Shown: positions 43,423 to 52,865 of the stretch, in pieces
Position numbering within the stretch: the stretch's first letter is position 1
Layout: each line of letters opens with the position of its first letter
Assembly (NCBI GenBank): GCA_900550645.1
Contig: URTA01000005.1
Location: 29,633 to 93,632, forward strand
Direction of reading: 5' to 3'
Source of the DNA: an uncultured Porphyromonadaceae bacterium
Lineage (GTDB): Bacteria > Bacteroidota > Bacteroidia > Bacteroidales > Muribaculaceae
DNA length: 64,000 bases
The notes under the pieces: model-generated
Told to the model about the DNA's origin: nothing
Databases searched by the model: none
The model's input: only the letters and a program-made list of their open reading frames with translations
Translations under genes and position numbers: made by a program

Positions 43423-44265
43423 ATGAAAGAGCCATACACAACAATACTAACGATAGCCGGTTCTGATCCTTCTGCGGGAGCAGGTTTGCAAGGTGACATC
43501 AAGGCAGCCATGGTCATGGGTGTTTACGCTGTTACTGCTGTTACCGCCATAACAGTGCAGAACTCCCAAAGCGCAGATGCAATAGTGCCGGTATCAGCCG
43601 GCTTGCTCGAACAGCAAATTGAGGCACTCGCATCTGACATTACCATCGATGCGGTCAAAGTCGGGATGTTGCCAACAGAGGAAAGCATCGAGGCCGTCAG
43701 ACGGTGCATCGACAGGCACAGACTGCGCAACATTGTAGTTGACCCGATAGGCTCACCGACATTGGCTTCCACCAGTTGCGGCAAATCATCGGCATACTAC
43801 GCGCTGAAAGAAACCCTTTTCCCCATAGCCGACATCATAACACCCAATGTGTGCGAAGCTGAAAAGCTGCTTGGTGCAGCAACCGGCAGCTGCTCCGCAA
43901 CAGAACTCGCTGTGCAGCTGTGCGGCAAATATGGCGTACGCTCGGCTCTGGTCAAAGGCGGTGACTGCGCTGGGGACAGCATAACAGACACCCTGTATGA
44001 GGTACAGTCCGGTCGCCAGATGCTCTTCTTTTCACACCGCATAGCCTCGGCAAACACCCACGGCACTGGGTGCGCCCTTTCCACTGCCATAGCATGCGGA
44101 CTCGCACGCCGCCGTAGCCTGCACCAAGCCGTGGCAGATGCTGAGCAGACAGTACACGGACTTATTCGCGCCGGCGCAAATTTCGCCTTAGGCAAAGGCG
44201 GATACGGGCCGCTCGGCACACTACCCTATCTGACTTCAAAAGCAACAAACAAGTACATACCATGA
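43423..44265 (+). CDS. thiD: Hydroxymethylpyrimidine/phosphomethylpyrimidine kinase
   Basis: Phosphorylates HMP and HMP-P in thiamine synthesis. 280 aa, ribokinase fold: TIAGSDPSAGAGLQGDIKA, KVGMLPTEESIEAV, NIVVDPIGSP, TPNVCEAEKLLGA, KGGDCAGDSITDTLY and the anion-hole/catalytic THGTGCALSTAIA. First gene after the TPP riboswitch; its stop overlaps the thiS start (ATGA). Confidence 0.95.
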   Translation: MKEPYTTILTIAGSDPSAGAGLQGDIKAAMVMGVYAVTAVTAITVQNSQSADAIVPVSAGLLEQQIEALASDITIDAVKVGMLPTEESIEAVRRCIDRHRLRNIVVDPIGSPTLASTSCGKSSAYYALKETLFPIADIITPNVCEAEKLLGAATGSCSATELAVQLCGKYGVRSALVKGGDCAGDSITDTLYEVQSGRQMLFFSHRIASANTHGTGCALSTAIACGLARRRSLHQAVADAEQTVHGLIRAGANFALGKGGYGPLGTLPYLTSKATNKYIP

Positions 44266-44465
44266 GAGTATATATAAACGACCAACCCCAAATGCTTCCC
44301 GTCACGGTGGAAAACATCGCTGACCTGTTGGAACATCTGTCCATAAAGACAGCCGGCACTGCCGTTGCCGTCAACGGGAAAATTGTCCGTCGCGAAAGCT
44401 GGCCGGTTTCCAACTTGAACGAGGAAGACAAAATCATGATAATCAGTGCAGCATACGGAGGCTGA
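44262..44465 (+). CDS. thiS: Sulfur carrier protein
   Basis: 67-aa ubiquitin-fold sulfur carrier for thiazole formation, ending in the diagnostic Gly-Gly (IISAAYGG). Starts within the ATGA overlap with thiD. The adenylating enzyme ThiF that normally activates this tail is not in the operon. Confidence 0.93.
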   Translation: MRVYINDQPQMLPVTVENIADLLEHLSIKTAGTAVAVNGKIVRRESWPVSNLNEEDKIMIISAAYGG

Positions 44466-44480
44466 TTTAGTCAACACTCT

Positions 44481-45071
44481 ATGGGCAAGTTCATAACCGT
44501 CGCTATAACGCCAGAGTATCCAGTTCCTGGTGAAGCAAACACTGTCACGACCCTGTTGGACAGCGGCATTGACTATGTACATCTACGCCATCCTGATGCC
44601 ATAGAAGCTGAGATGCGACAGTTGATTGAGGCTATACCGGGCCGGTTGCACAGCAGGATGCGGCTTCATTCTCATTTCGCGTTGGTTGACGCATACGGGC
44701 TGGCTGGTGCGCATCTGAACAGCCGAAATCCGTCCTATACAGGCAGTCACGGCACAGTAACTCGCAGTTGCCACTCATTGGCAGAGGTGGCCGATGCTGA
44801 CAAATTTGAGTATATCACCCTGTCACCTGTGTCTGACTCGATTTCCAAGCAGGGATACAACGCTGCAATTTCTCTTGCAGACTTTGCAAAGATGCAACCG
44901 CCGACAAGAGTAATTGCCCTCGGAGGCGTGACTCCCGACAGTTTCGCGGCATTGCATGATGCCGGATTTGCCGGAGCTGCGATGCTCGGCTATATATGGG
45001 GGGCTAAATCAGCAAGTGAACTTGCCGAAAAACTGAAAACAATAAAAGCGAAATCATGCTTCAATTCATAA
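44481..45071 (+). CDS. Thiamine-phosphate-synthase-like protein (TenI/ThiE paralogue)
   Basis: 196 aa, TIM-barrel of the ThiE/TenI family: DSGIDYVHLRHPDAI, VDAYGLAGAHLNSRNP, CHSLAEV, YITLSPVSDSISKQGYN, IALGGVTPDSF. Compared with the following ThiE, the canonical phosphate-loop and 'QLR.K' patterns are altered, so a TenI-type thiazole tautomerase role is possible. Its 3' end overlaps thiE by 16 bp. Confidence 0.75.
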   Translation: MGKFITVAITPEYPVPGEANTVTTLLDSGIDYVHLRHPDAIEAEMRQLIEAIPGRLHSRMRLHSHFALVDAYGLAGAHLNSRNPSYTGSHGTVTRSCHSLAEVADADKFEYITLSPVSDSISKQGYNAAISLADFAKMQPPTRVIALGGVTPDSFAALHDAGFAGAAMLGYIWGAKSASELAEKLKTIKAKSCFNS

Positions 45072-45685
45072 CAAACACCGACTGCCAAGTGCCTGTAGAG
45101 GCACAAGTGGCAGCCGCTCTCGAAGGCGGTTGCCGCTGGGTGCAACTGCGCATGAAAGATGCGTCAGACGACGAAATCCGCCACGTGGTGAGCGTCATTA
45201 AGCCTATGTGCGAAGAGGCGGAGGCATTTCTGATACTGAACGACCGTGTGACGCTTGCAAAGGAACTTGAAGTGTCGGGTGTCCACGTCGGTAAAGAGGA
45301 TATGTCACCATCCGAAGCGCGGGTAATACTCGGGGCAGGCGCTGTAATAGGCGTGACCGTAAACACATTTGAGGATGTGCTTAGCGTCTCAACCTGTGAC
45401 ATAGACTATGTCGGCATAGGTCCGTACCGCCATACAACGACCAAAAAGAACCTTGCGCCGATACTCGGCAAGGAAGGTATCGGCGAGATATGCCGCCGCA
45501 TGGACGAGAGGGGTATCGAGATTGCTCGCGTAGCTGTTGGCGGCATCGGCACTGACGACCTTCTCCCGCTCATGGAATGCGGGGTGAACGGTGTAGCCGT
45601 GAGCGGTGCTATTGCTAACGCTCACGACATGGCTGCAGTGACACGCAAAATGACAGAGCTGCTCAACTCTACATTGAAAAACTGA
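45056..45685 (+). CDS. thiE: Thiamine-phosphate synthase
   Basis: Couples HMP-PP and thiazole phosphate to thiamine phosphate. 209 aa. Visible: CRWVQLRMKDASDDEIRH, LILNDRVTLAKELEVSGVHVGKEDM, VNTFEDVLSVSTCDIDYVGIGPYRHTTTK and VAVGGIGTDDLLPLMECGVNGVAVSGAI, all ThiE signatures. Within the thiamine operon. Confidence 0.95.
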   Translation: MLQFITNTDCQVPVEAQVAAALEGGCRWVQLRMKDASDDEIRHVVSVIKPMCEEAEAFLILNDRVTLAKELEVSGVHVGKEDMSPSEARVILGAGAVIGVTVNTFEDVLSVSTCDIDYVGIGPYRHTTTKKNLAPILGKEGIGEICRRMDERGIEIARVAVGGIGTDDLLPLMECGVNGVAVSGAIANAHDMAAVTRKMTELLNSTLKN

Positions 45686-45713
45686 ATACTAACTCTATAA
45701 TACATAATATATT

Positions 45714-46490
45714 ATGTCTGACATACTGACCATCGGAGGCCGTGAATTTACTTCTCGCCTCTTTGTGGGTACAGGCAAGTTCGCATCGCCGCAGCTGATG
45801 CTCGATGCAGTCCTCGCTTCGCAGTCACAGATGATAACCGTAGCCATGAAGCGCGTCAACATGATGAACGAGGCTACCGACGAAATGCTGACGCACATCA
45901 ACCGCGACAATGTGCAGCTGCTGCCCAACACCTCCGGCGTGCGCAATGCCGAAGAGGCTGTACTCGCCGCCCGCATGAGCCGTGAGATCTTCAATACAGA
46001 ATTCATCAAGCTCGAGATACATCCCGACCCGAAATACCTGATGCCTGACCCCATTGAGACGCTTGAGGCTACGCGCACTCTTGCAGCCGAAGGGTTTACG
46101 GTGCTGCCGTATATTCAGGCAGACCCGGTACTGTGCAAACTACTCGAGGAGGCCGGTGCAGCAGCTGTCATGCCACTCGCCGCACCTATCGGCTCAAACA
46201 AGGGCTTGGTGACACGCGACATGATCGAAATAATCATAGAGCAAAGCCGTGTGCCTGTTGTCATTGATGCCGGCCTTGGCGCACCATCGCACGCTGCAGA
46301 AGCAATGGAGATGGGAGCGGATGCCGTGCTTGTGAATACCGCCATCGCCATTGCTGACGACCCGGCTAAAATGGCTGATGCATTCCGCATGGCTGTTATA
46401 GCCGGACGCAACGCATACCTCGCCGGCCTTGGCGCGACATCGGTTTCTGCTGAGGCTTCAAGTCCCCTGACTAAATTTTTCACAGACTGA
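45714..46490 (+). CDS. thiG: Thiazole synthase
   Basis: Forms the thiazole phosphate from DXP, dehydroglycine and ThiS thiocarboxylate. 258 aa; LFVGTGKFASPQLMLDA, LPNTSGVRNAEEAV, KLEIHPDPKYLMPDP, VMPLAAPIGSNKGL and VIDAGLGAPSHAAEAMEMGA as expected. Lies 28 bp after thiE and 18 bp before thiC. Confidence 0.97.
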   Translation: MSDILTIGGREFTSRLFVGTGKFASPQLMLDAVLASQSQMITVAMKRVNMMNEATDEMLTHINRDNVQLLPNTSGVRNAEEAVLAARMSREIFNTEFIKLEIHPDPKYLMPDPIETLEATRTLAAEGFTVLPYIQADPVLCKLLEEAGAAAVMPLAAPIGSNKGLVTRDMIEIIIEQSRVPVVIDAGLGAPSHAAEAMEMGADAVLVNTAIAIADDPAKMADAFRMAVIAGRNAYLAGLGATSVSAEASSPLTKFFTD

Positions 46491-46508
46491 CAAACACATT
46501 AATCAATC

Positions 46509-48221
46509 ATGAAAATAGACAATATTGACCTCTCCTCATACCCCAATTCAGAGAAGATATACATTGACGGCACAATTCACCCTATCCGCGTGGGCATGCG
46601 TCGCATCAACCTCTACCCTACAGTGCGCATTGAGAACGGCAAACGGGTGGAATACCCCAACGACCCGGTAACAGTATATGACACCAGTGGCGCATACACT
46701 GACCCTAATATCAAGATTGATATCAACGCCGGTCTGCCCCGCCACCGCGAGCAATGGGTCATTGACCGCAAAGACACGGAAGTGCTCAACTCCCTAACCA
46801 GTGAATATGGAAACCGCCGCCTTGCTGACAAGTCGCTTGACGAAATCCGTTTCCCGGTGAGACACCTTCCGCGCCGCGCCGTGAAAGGCAAGTGCGTCAC
46901 ACAGATGCACTACGCCCGCAAGGGCATCATTACCCCGGAAATGGAGTATGTGGCTATCCGTGAAAACGCCAACAACGCGGCACTCGGCATTGACTCATAC
47001 GTCACACCTGAGTTCGTGCGCAAAGAAGTCGCAGAAGGTCGTGCCATTATAGCCGCAAACATCAACCACCCGGAGGCAGAGCCGATGATTATCGGACGCA
47101 ATTTCCGCGTCAAGCTGAATACCAACATCGGCAATTCCGCACTCTCGTCTGGCATTGAGGAGGAAGTTGCAAAAGCCGTGTGGAGCTGCTACTGGGGCGG
47201 CGACACGCTCATGGACCTCTCTACGGGCGACAACATTCATGAGACCCGCGAATGGATTATCCGCAACTGCCCTGTCCCAATGGGAACAGTCCCCATCTAT
47301 CAGGCTCTTGAAAAGGTCAACGGCGATGTCTCAAAACTCACTTGGGAAATATACCGCGACACTCTCATTGAGCAGTGCGAACAAGGTGTGGACTATTTCA
47401 CTATCCATGCCGGCGTATTGCGTGAACACGCCAACCTGGTCAAGAACCGTCTGACAGGCTGTGTTTCGCGAGGCGGCTCTATCATGACAGAATGGACTGT
47501 CATCCACAATGAGGAGAGCTTCCTCTACACACACTTCGACGAAATATGCGAGATACTGGCGCAATACGATGTCGCCATCTCCCTTGGCGACGGTATGCGT
47601 CCCGGCTCAATTCATGATGCTAACGACCGCGCTCAGTTCCTTGAGCTTGACGTGCTGGGAGAACTGACCGAAAAGGCTTGGGCTCATGACGTTCAGGTGA
47701 TAATCGAAGGCCCTGGGCATGTGCCTATGAACAAAATCAAGGAGAACATGGACCGTCAGCTCTCGTCATGCCACGAAGCTCCGTTCTACACCCTTGGACC
47801 TATCACCACCGACATTGCCCCTGGCTATGACCACATCACCTCTGCCATTGGCGCAGCAATCATATCAGACCTCGGTACTGCCATGATATGCTATGTCACT
47901 CCCAAGGAACATCTCGCGCTGCCCACACTGCAGGACGTGCGCGAAGGCGTGATTGCATACAAGATTGCTGCCCATGCAGCGGACCTTGCCAAAGGCTTCC
48001 CCGGAGCGCAGGTGCGAGACAACGCCCTCAGCAAGGCTCGATATGAGTTCCGTTGGAAAGACCAGTTCAACCTGTCGCTCGACCCGGAACGCGCCAGCTC
48101 GTACTATCTTGAGGCTCGCCGCAGCGCACCCGATGCCGACGACAAGTTCTGCACAATGTGCGGCCCGAACTTCTGCGCAATGCGCATATCCCAGAACATA
48201 GCTGACAAATGCGACAAGTAA
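46509..48221 (+). CDS. thiC: Phosphomethylpyrimidine synthase
   Basis: Radical-SAM conversion of AIR to HMP phosphate. 570 aa. N-terminal domain, TIM barrel (NTNIGNSALSSGIEEEVAK, MDLSTGDNIHETREWII, ISLGDGMRPGSIHDAND) and C-terminal [4Fe-4S] motif CTMCGPNFC (CxxCx4C). Strongly conserved throughout. It overlaps or abuts thiH. Confidence 0.98.
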   Translation: MKIDNIDLSSYPNSEKIYIDGTIHPIRVGMRRINLYPTVRIENGKRVEYPNDPVTVYDTSGAYTDPNIKIDINAGLPRHREQWVIDRKDTEVLNSLTSEYGNRRLADKSLDEIRFPVRHLPRRAVKGKCVTQMHYARKGIITPEMEYVAIRENANNAALGIDSYVTPEFVRKEVAEGRAIIAANINHPEAEPMIIGRNFRVKLNTNIGNSALSSGIEEEVAKAVWSCYWGGDTLMDLSTGDNIHETREWIIRNCPVPMGTVPIYQALEKVNGDVSKLTWEIYRDTLIEQCEQGVDYFTIHAGVLREHANLVKNRLTGCVSRGGSIMTEWTVIHNEESFLYTHFDEICEILAQYDVAISLGDGMRPGSIHDANDRAQFLELDVLGELTEKAWAHDVQVIIEGPGHVPMNKIKENMDRQLSSCHEAPFYTLGPITTDIAPGYDHITSAIGAAIISDLGTAMICYVTPKEHLALPTLQDVREGVIAYKIAAHAADLAKGFPGAQVRDNALSKARYEFRWKDQFNLSLDPERASSYYLEARRSAPDADDKFCTMCGPNFCAMRISQNIADKCDK

Positions 48222-49393
48222 TGAAAGCCCATTCAGACCCGGACAGCGAAGCCGTATTCGGACACGGCTTCGCCGATGTCATCAACCAGTATGACTGGGA
48301 TGGCACTATTGAAATGGTGGAAAATGCCACCGACGCAGATGTGCGCCGGGTTCTTGCCGTCGCTGCCCGCGACAACCGACCGCTCACTCCTGACGAGTTT
48401 GCAGTTCTTATTTCACAGGCAGCCGCTCCATATCTGGAGAAAATGGCATTGATGAGCAGACACTTTACGCAGCAGAAATTCGGCAAGACGATTTCCATGT
48501 ACATACCAATGTACGTGGGCAATGCCTGTACCAACAAATGCGTCTACTGCGGCTTCAACCATGACAACCCGTTCACGCGCACAGTGTTGACTCTCGAACA
48601 GGTTGAACGCGAATGTTTGGCTATAAAACGCCTTGCGCCGTTTGAGAATCTGCTCATAGTCGCCGGAGAGTACCCCGCCTTGTGCGGCGTGGACTATCTG
48701 GAGAAAGTTCTGGGCGTATGCCGTGGGCATTTCCACAACCTGACCATAGAGGTACAGCCCATGCGTTCAGCCGACTATTACCGGCTGACTCAATCCGGAC
48801 TGAACGGCGTGGTTTGCTTTCAGGAGACGTACCACCGCGAGGCATACCGCAAGTATCATCCGCGAGGCATGAAGTCACACTTCGACTGGCGGCTCAACGG
48901 CTTCGACCGCATGGGCGATGCCATGGTTCACAAAATCGGCATGGGCGCACTGCTCGGGCTTGAAGATTGGCGCGGCGATGCGGTGATGCTCGCACGACAC
49001 CTGCGCTACCTGCAAAAACGTTACTGGAGGTCACGCTATTCGGTCAACTTCCCGCGTATGCGTCCGTCGGAAAGCGGCTTCAAGCCCAAGTCGATCATCT
49101 CTGACAGGCAGCTTGTACAACTCACCTGCGCATTCCGCATATTCGACCATGAAGCAGACATATCGTTCTCAACTCGCGAGGCTTCTGAATATCGCGATCA
49201 CATCATGCCGCTCGGCGTGACATCAATGAGTGCCGGCAGCCGCACCGAGCCTGGCGGCTACGAAACATACGCCGACCGCGCTCTCGAACAATTCGAGGTT
49301 TCCGATGACCGCACACCTCATGAAGTGGCTGAAGCCATAAGACGAGGCGGCTATGAGCCGGTCTGGAAAGACTGGGACGCAATATTCGACTGA
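48221..49393 (+). CDS. thiH: 2-Iminoacetate synthase
   Basis: Radical SAM tyrosine lyase giving dehydroglycine for thiazole synthesis (anaerobic route). 390 aa, CxxxCxxC in YVGNACTNKCVYCGF, with FQETYHREAYRKYHP and MSAGSRTEPGGYE typical of ThiH. ATG 48221 overlaps the thiC stop by one base (TAATG); ATG 48209 is an alternative. Last gene of the thiamine operon, followed by a terminator; no thiF here. Confidence 0.94.
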   Translation: MKAHSDPDSEAVFGHGFADVINQYDWDGTIEMVENATDADVRRVLAVAARDNRPLTPDEFAVLISQAAAPYLEKMALMSRHFTQQKFGKTISMYIPMYVGNACTNKCVYCGFNHDNPFTRTVLTLEQVERECLAIKRLAPFENLLIVAGEYPALCGVDYLEKVLGVCRGHFHNLTIEVQPMRSADYYRLTQSGLNGVVCFQETYHREAYRKYHPRGMKSHFDWRLNGFDRMGDAMVHKIGMGALLGLEDWRGDAVMLARHLRYLQKRYWRSRYSVNFPRMRPSESGFKPKSIISDRQLVQLTCAFRIFDHEADISFSTREASEYRDHIMPLGVTSMSAGSRTEPGGYETYADRALEQFEVSDDRTPHEVAEAIRRGGYEPVWKDWDAIFD

Positions 49394-49419
49394 CACCGCT
49401 CTTTTTTACGGATAAACAC

Positions 49420-49450
49420 AAGACCTTGACTTGCAATAAGTCGGGGTCTT
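49420..49450 (+). terminator. Terminator of the thiamine operon
   Basis: AAGACCTTGACTT (49420-49432) pairs with AAGTCGGGGTCTT (49438-49450), two G-U pairs, 13-bp stem and 5-nt loop, then TT. Confidence 0.75.
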
Positions 49451-49543
49451 TTCAGTATGCTGTCCTGCAATATGCAACCCTGTTGCGCAAAACAATCGCT
49501 TTGCGTTTCGCGTTATTTTGATATACCAACACACGATACGACA

Positions 49544-50125
49544 ATGAAATTCATACAGCCCAAACTGCCATACGCTCCCGATGCTCTGGCTCCGGTAATA
49601 TCCGAGAATACCATAGAGTACCACTACGGCAAACATGAGAAAGCATATTTCGACACTCTCAATTCGCTGATTGAAGGAACAGAATATGCCGATATGTCAC
49701 TTGAGGAAATCATCTGCAAGAGCGACGGCAAGCTGTTCAACAACGCTGCTCAGGCGTGGAATCACATTTTCTATTTCTTCCAGTTCTCCCCATATCGCAA
49801 CAGTGAGCCGCAAGGAGAACTCCGCGGAGCAATCGACCGTGATTTCGGGTCGTTTGACGAGTTCAAGAAGCAATTCGAGCTGGCTGGGACAACGCTGTTC
49901 GGGTCTGGATGGGTGTGGCTGTCATGCGACAATGCCGGCAAACTGTTCATCACACAGGGCAGCAACGCCTCCAATCCAATGACACAAGGGCTTAAACCGC
50001 TGCTGACATTCGATGTATGGGAACATGCATACTATTTGGACTACTGCAATATGAGAGCATCCTATCTGTCCCGACTTTGGGACATCATTGACTGGGAAAT
50101 AATTCAAGTACGCTATCGTCAGTGA
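49544..50125 (+). CDS. sodB: Superoxide dismutase, Fe/Mn type
   Basis: 193 aa, cytosolic. Metal ligands His27, His74, Asp157 and His161 (EYHYGKHEK, AWNHIFYF, DVWEHAYY) match Fe-SOD numbering, with FGSGWVWL. Bacteroides SODs can use Fe or Mn; the metal is not determinable by eye. The longer frame to 49457 is rejected because the family starts at KFIQPKLPYA. Precedes rsfS. Confidence 0.93.
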   Translation: MKFIQPKLPYAPDALAPVISENTIEYHYGKHEKAYFDTLNSLIEGTEYADMSLEEIICKSDGKLFNNAAQAWNHIFYFFQFSPYRNSEPQGELRGAIDRDFGSFDEFKKQFELAGTTLFGSGWVWLSCDNAGKLFITQGSNASNPMTQGLKPLLTFDVWEHAYYLDYCNMRASYLSRLWDIIDWEIIQVRYRQ

Positions 50126-50182
50126 TTTTGCCGATACGCGATTTTTTAGTAATTTCGCGAGAAATTGGCTCAAAACATTTAT

Positions 50183-50545
50183 ATGGATTCCAAAACCGAC
50201 GACATCGCATCCCTCATAGTTGAGGGCATACAGGAACGCAAGGGAAAGAAAATATCTGTAATTGACCTTGCCGGCATCGCGTCAGCTCCCGCTCACAAAT
50301 TCGTAATATGCCAAGGCACAAGCACTTCGCACGTCACGGCAGTAGCGGACAGTGTGAGGGACTATGTTTGTAAGCATGGCGGCAGAAAGCCATACCATGA
50401 CGAGGGATACCGCACGGCTCAATGGATCATACTCGACTACGGCGAAGTGTTCCTGCATGTCTTCCTTCCCGATGTGCGTGACAGATACCGTCTCGAGGAA
50501 CTTTGGGGTGACGCTCCTGTCACTGATATTCCCGACCTCGACTGA
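50183..50545 (+). CDS. rsfS: Ribosomal silencing factor
   Basis: 120 aa RsfS/DUF143 protein that blocks subunit joining in starvation (family knowledge). Visible: KKISVIDLAGIASAPAHKFVICQGTS, and DEGYRTAQWIILDYGEVFLHVF with the closing RLEELWGDAP. ATG 50183 is used; a TTG at 50165 would add six residues. ftsH follows in the usual Bacteroidales order. Confidence 0.93.
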   Translation: MDSKTDDIASLIVEGIQERKGKKISVIDLAGIASAPAHKFVICQGTSTSHVTAVADSVRDYVCKHGGRKPYHDEGYRTAQWIILDYGEVFLHVFLPDVRDRYRLEELWGDAPVTDIPDLD

Positions 50546-50583
50546 CAGATCCTCCTACTGATTACATGACTTATTGACAATCC

Positions 50584-52641
50584 ATGCCCATTACACCTAA
50601 CAACAACGGGAAACGCAACAAGCGTTCATTCCTGAATATATACTGGATGTACCTGCTGATATTCGGCATACTCATCGGGGCTTTCCTCTTTCAGGATAGC
50701 TCCACGGTAAAGAATGTCAACTGGACCGAGTTTTCCGAGGCCGCAGCAAGAGGTGACGTTTCCGAGATAACCGTCTTTATCGACAACAATGAGGCTGAAG
50801 GCCTCCTGACATCCCAGGGGGAAAAGAGCTTCAAGATCGTTGACACAACAAACAGCTCAAAGGAGAAGAAAATCAAGACTGTGATTTCATCGTCTGATGC
50901 TGTTCAGAAAGACATCGACACATGGAATGACACACTCGCTCAAAGCGGCAAGCCCCCCATAAAAGTAAAATTCGAGAAAAGTTCCGGTGTGCTGCATTAT
51001 CTGTGGTTTTTCGGGCCGACGCTCCTGTTCATCGGCTTCCTGTTCTTCATGTCGCGCAGGATGAACGGCGGCGGTGCAGGTGGCGGCATATTCAGCGTGG
51101 GCAAGTCCAAGGCAAAAGTGTTTGACAAGGACAACAGCACCAACGTCACTTTCAAGGATGTGGCTGGACTGGCCGAAGCCAAAGTAGAAGTAGAAGAGAT
51201 AGTTGAGTTCCTGAAAAATCCGCAGCGTTACACCGAACTCGGAGCGAAAATTCCGAAAGGCGCGTTGCTCGTCGGACCTCCGGGAACCGGCAAGACGCTA
51301 CTTGCCAAGGCCGTTGCCGGCGAGGCAAACGTGCCGTTCCTTTCCATGTCGGGGTCTGACTTCGTTGAGATGTTTGTAGGCGTCGGCGCAGCGCGTGTAC
51401 GAGACTTGTTCAAGCAAGCCAAGGAGAAAGCCCCGTGCATCATTTTCATCGATGAAATCGATGCCGTAGGTCGGGCCCGAGGCAAGAACATTAACATGGG
51501 GTCAAATGATGAACGAGAAAACACGCTCAACCAGATGCTCACAGAAATGGACGGCTTCGGCACAAACAACGGTGTCATAATACTCGCTGCCACCAACCGT
51601 GCTGATATGCTTGACCAAGCTCTGCTGCGTCCCGGTCGTTTCGACAGGCAGATATATGTGGACTTGCCTGAACTTTCCGACCGTGTGGAGATATTCAATG
51701 TGCATCTGCGTGACATAAAATTCAACAGCAACCTCGATGTGGACCAGCTGGCTCGGCAGACACAAGGTTTCTCGGGAGCTGACATCGCCAATGTATGCAA
51801 TGAAGCCGCGCTTATTGCGGCTCGCAACCACAAGCAGCAAGTAGAGTGGGACGATTTCATGGCAGCGATAGACCGCATCGTCGGCGGCCTTGAGAAACGC
51901 TCGCGAGTAATAACCGATGAGGAGAAATTCTCTATTGCCACACATGAAGCCGGACACGCTACTATTTCCTGGATGCTCAAATACGGCGACCCTCTTGTAA
52001 AAGTGACTATCGTGCCGCGCGGGCGTGCGCTTGGTGCCGCATGGTATGCCCCCGAGGGACGGCAGATTGTCCCTACGCAGGCTCTGCTTGACACTATGTG
52101 CGGACTGCTGGGCGGACGAGCTGCCGAAGAAGTCTTCACAGGGCAGATTGGCACTGGCGCAAGCAACGACCTTGAGCGATGCACCAAGATAGCCCGAAAT
52201 CTTGTCATGGTGTTCGGCATGGGCAAGAGCATTCCCAACATGAACTACTATGACTCGACTGGACAAGACTACGGTTTCACAAAGCCTTTCTCCGAGGAGA
52301 CTGCACGTAGAATCGACGAGGAGGTCATTCGCATAGTCAGCGAACAGTATGAGCGAGCAAAAAGCATACTGCGCGAACACGCCGAGCAGCACAACCGTAT
52401 GCGGGACTTGCTCGTAGAAAAGGAGGTTATTTTCACTGACGACGTGCGTGAAATACTCGGCCCGAGAAAGTGGAAATCTCGCACTGATGAAATCAGCGAA
52501 CTCAACGAGAAGGACAAGGCGAAAGACAAAGGCCGCTCCAATCGCGACAACAATCCTCAAAGCTGCAAAGACGGCCAGCCGGTAAAGTCATCGAATGACG
52601 ATGATGACGACCCCGGCACTCCGCCGCCATTCAAAATATGA
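50584..52641 (+). CDS. ftsH: ATP-dependent zinc metalloprotease
   Basis: Membrane-bound AAA+ protease degrading misfolded and regulatory membrane proteins. 685 aa. N-terminal TM YWMYLLIFGILIGAFLF, periplasmic domain, second TM LWFFGPTLLFIGFLFFM, AAA domain (GPPGTGKT, Walker A from Gly231; IIFIDEIDAVG), zinc site HEAGH (His454-Glu455-xx-His458). Charged C-terminal tail. Terminator follows. Confidence 0.97.
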   Translation: MPITPNNNGKRNKRSFLNIYWMYLLIFGILIGAFLFQDSSTVKNVNWTEFSEAAARGDVSEITVFIDNNEAEGLLTSQGEKSFKIVDTTNSSKEKKIKTVISSSDAVQKDIDTWNDTLAQSGKPPIKVKFEKSSGVLHYLWFFGPTLLFIGFLFFMSRRMNGGGAGGGIFSVGKSKAKVFDKDNSTNVTFKDVAGLAEAKVEVEEIVEFLKNPQRYTELGAKIPKGALLVGPPGTGKTLLAKAVAGEANVPFLSMSGSDFVEMFVGVGAARVRDLFKQAKEKAPCIIFIDEIDAVGRARGKNINMGSNDERENTLNQMLTEMDGFGTNNGVIILAATNRADMLDQALLRPGRFDRQIYVDLPELSDRVEIFNVHLRDIKFNSNLDVDQLARQTQGFSGADIANVCNEAALIAARNHKQQVEWDDFMAAIDRIVGGLEKRSRVITDEEKFSIATHEAGHATISWMLKYGDPLVKVTIVPRGRALGAAWYAPEGRQIVPTQALLDTMCGLLGGRAAEEVFTGQIGTGASNDLERCTKIARNLVMVFGMGKSIPNMNYYDSTGQDYGFTKPFSEETARRIDEEVIRIVSEQYERAKSILREHAEQHNRMRDLLVEKEVIFTDDVREILGPRKWKSRTDEISELNEKDKAKDKGRSNRDNNPQSCKDGQPVKSSNDDDDDPGTPPPFKI

Positions 52642-52648
52642 CAAGGAT

Positions 52649-52691
52649 ATAGTTTTGACCAGGTATGCGGTCATACCACGGTCAAAACTAT
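52649..52691 (+). terminator. Terminator of ftsH
   Basis: Perfect 12-bp outer stem ATAGTTTTGACC with its complement at 52680-52691, and an inner GTATG/CATAC hairpin, followed by TTT. Confidence 0.8.
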
Positions 52692-52714
52692 TTTCGATTA
52701 AGGAGTTTTGTTGT

Positions 52715-52741
52715 TCGATTTGTCGTTTTTCGATAAATCGA
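52715..52741 (+). promoter_or_regulatory. Inverted repeat upstream of RND operon
   Basis: TCGATTT (52715-52721) and AAATCGA (52735-52741) form a 7-bp inverted repeat with 13-bp spacing, 26 bp upstream of the -7 element. A regulator operator is possible; no regulator gene is adjacent. Confidence 0.3.
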
Positions 52742-52766
52742 CCTTATGAAAACCGGGGGAAATTCG

Positions 52767-52774
52767 TACCTTTG
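52767..52774 (+). promoter_or_regulatory. -7 element for RND efflux operon
   Basis: TACCTTTG (TAnnTTTG), implying a leader of about 85 nt before the ATG at 52866. Confidence 0.65.
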
Positions 52775-52865
52775 CAAGTCGAACACTCATCTGATATCGC
52801 AATACAAACGATCATCGACTAAGGAAATAGGTAACACAACTAAGAATTAAACAGTAAAAACAGAT

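Noticed and set aside
51228..52241. 337-aa antisense frame opposite ftsH
   Set aside because: Shadow of a conserved gene; Arg/Ser-rich composition without domains.
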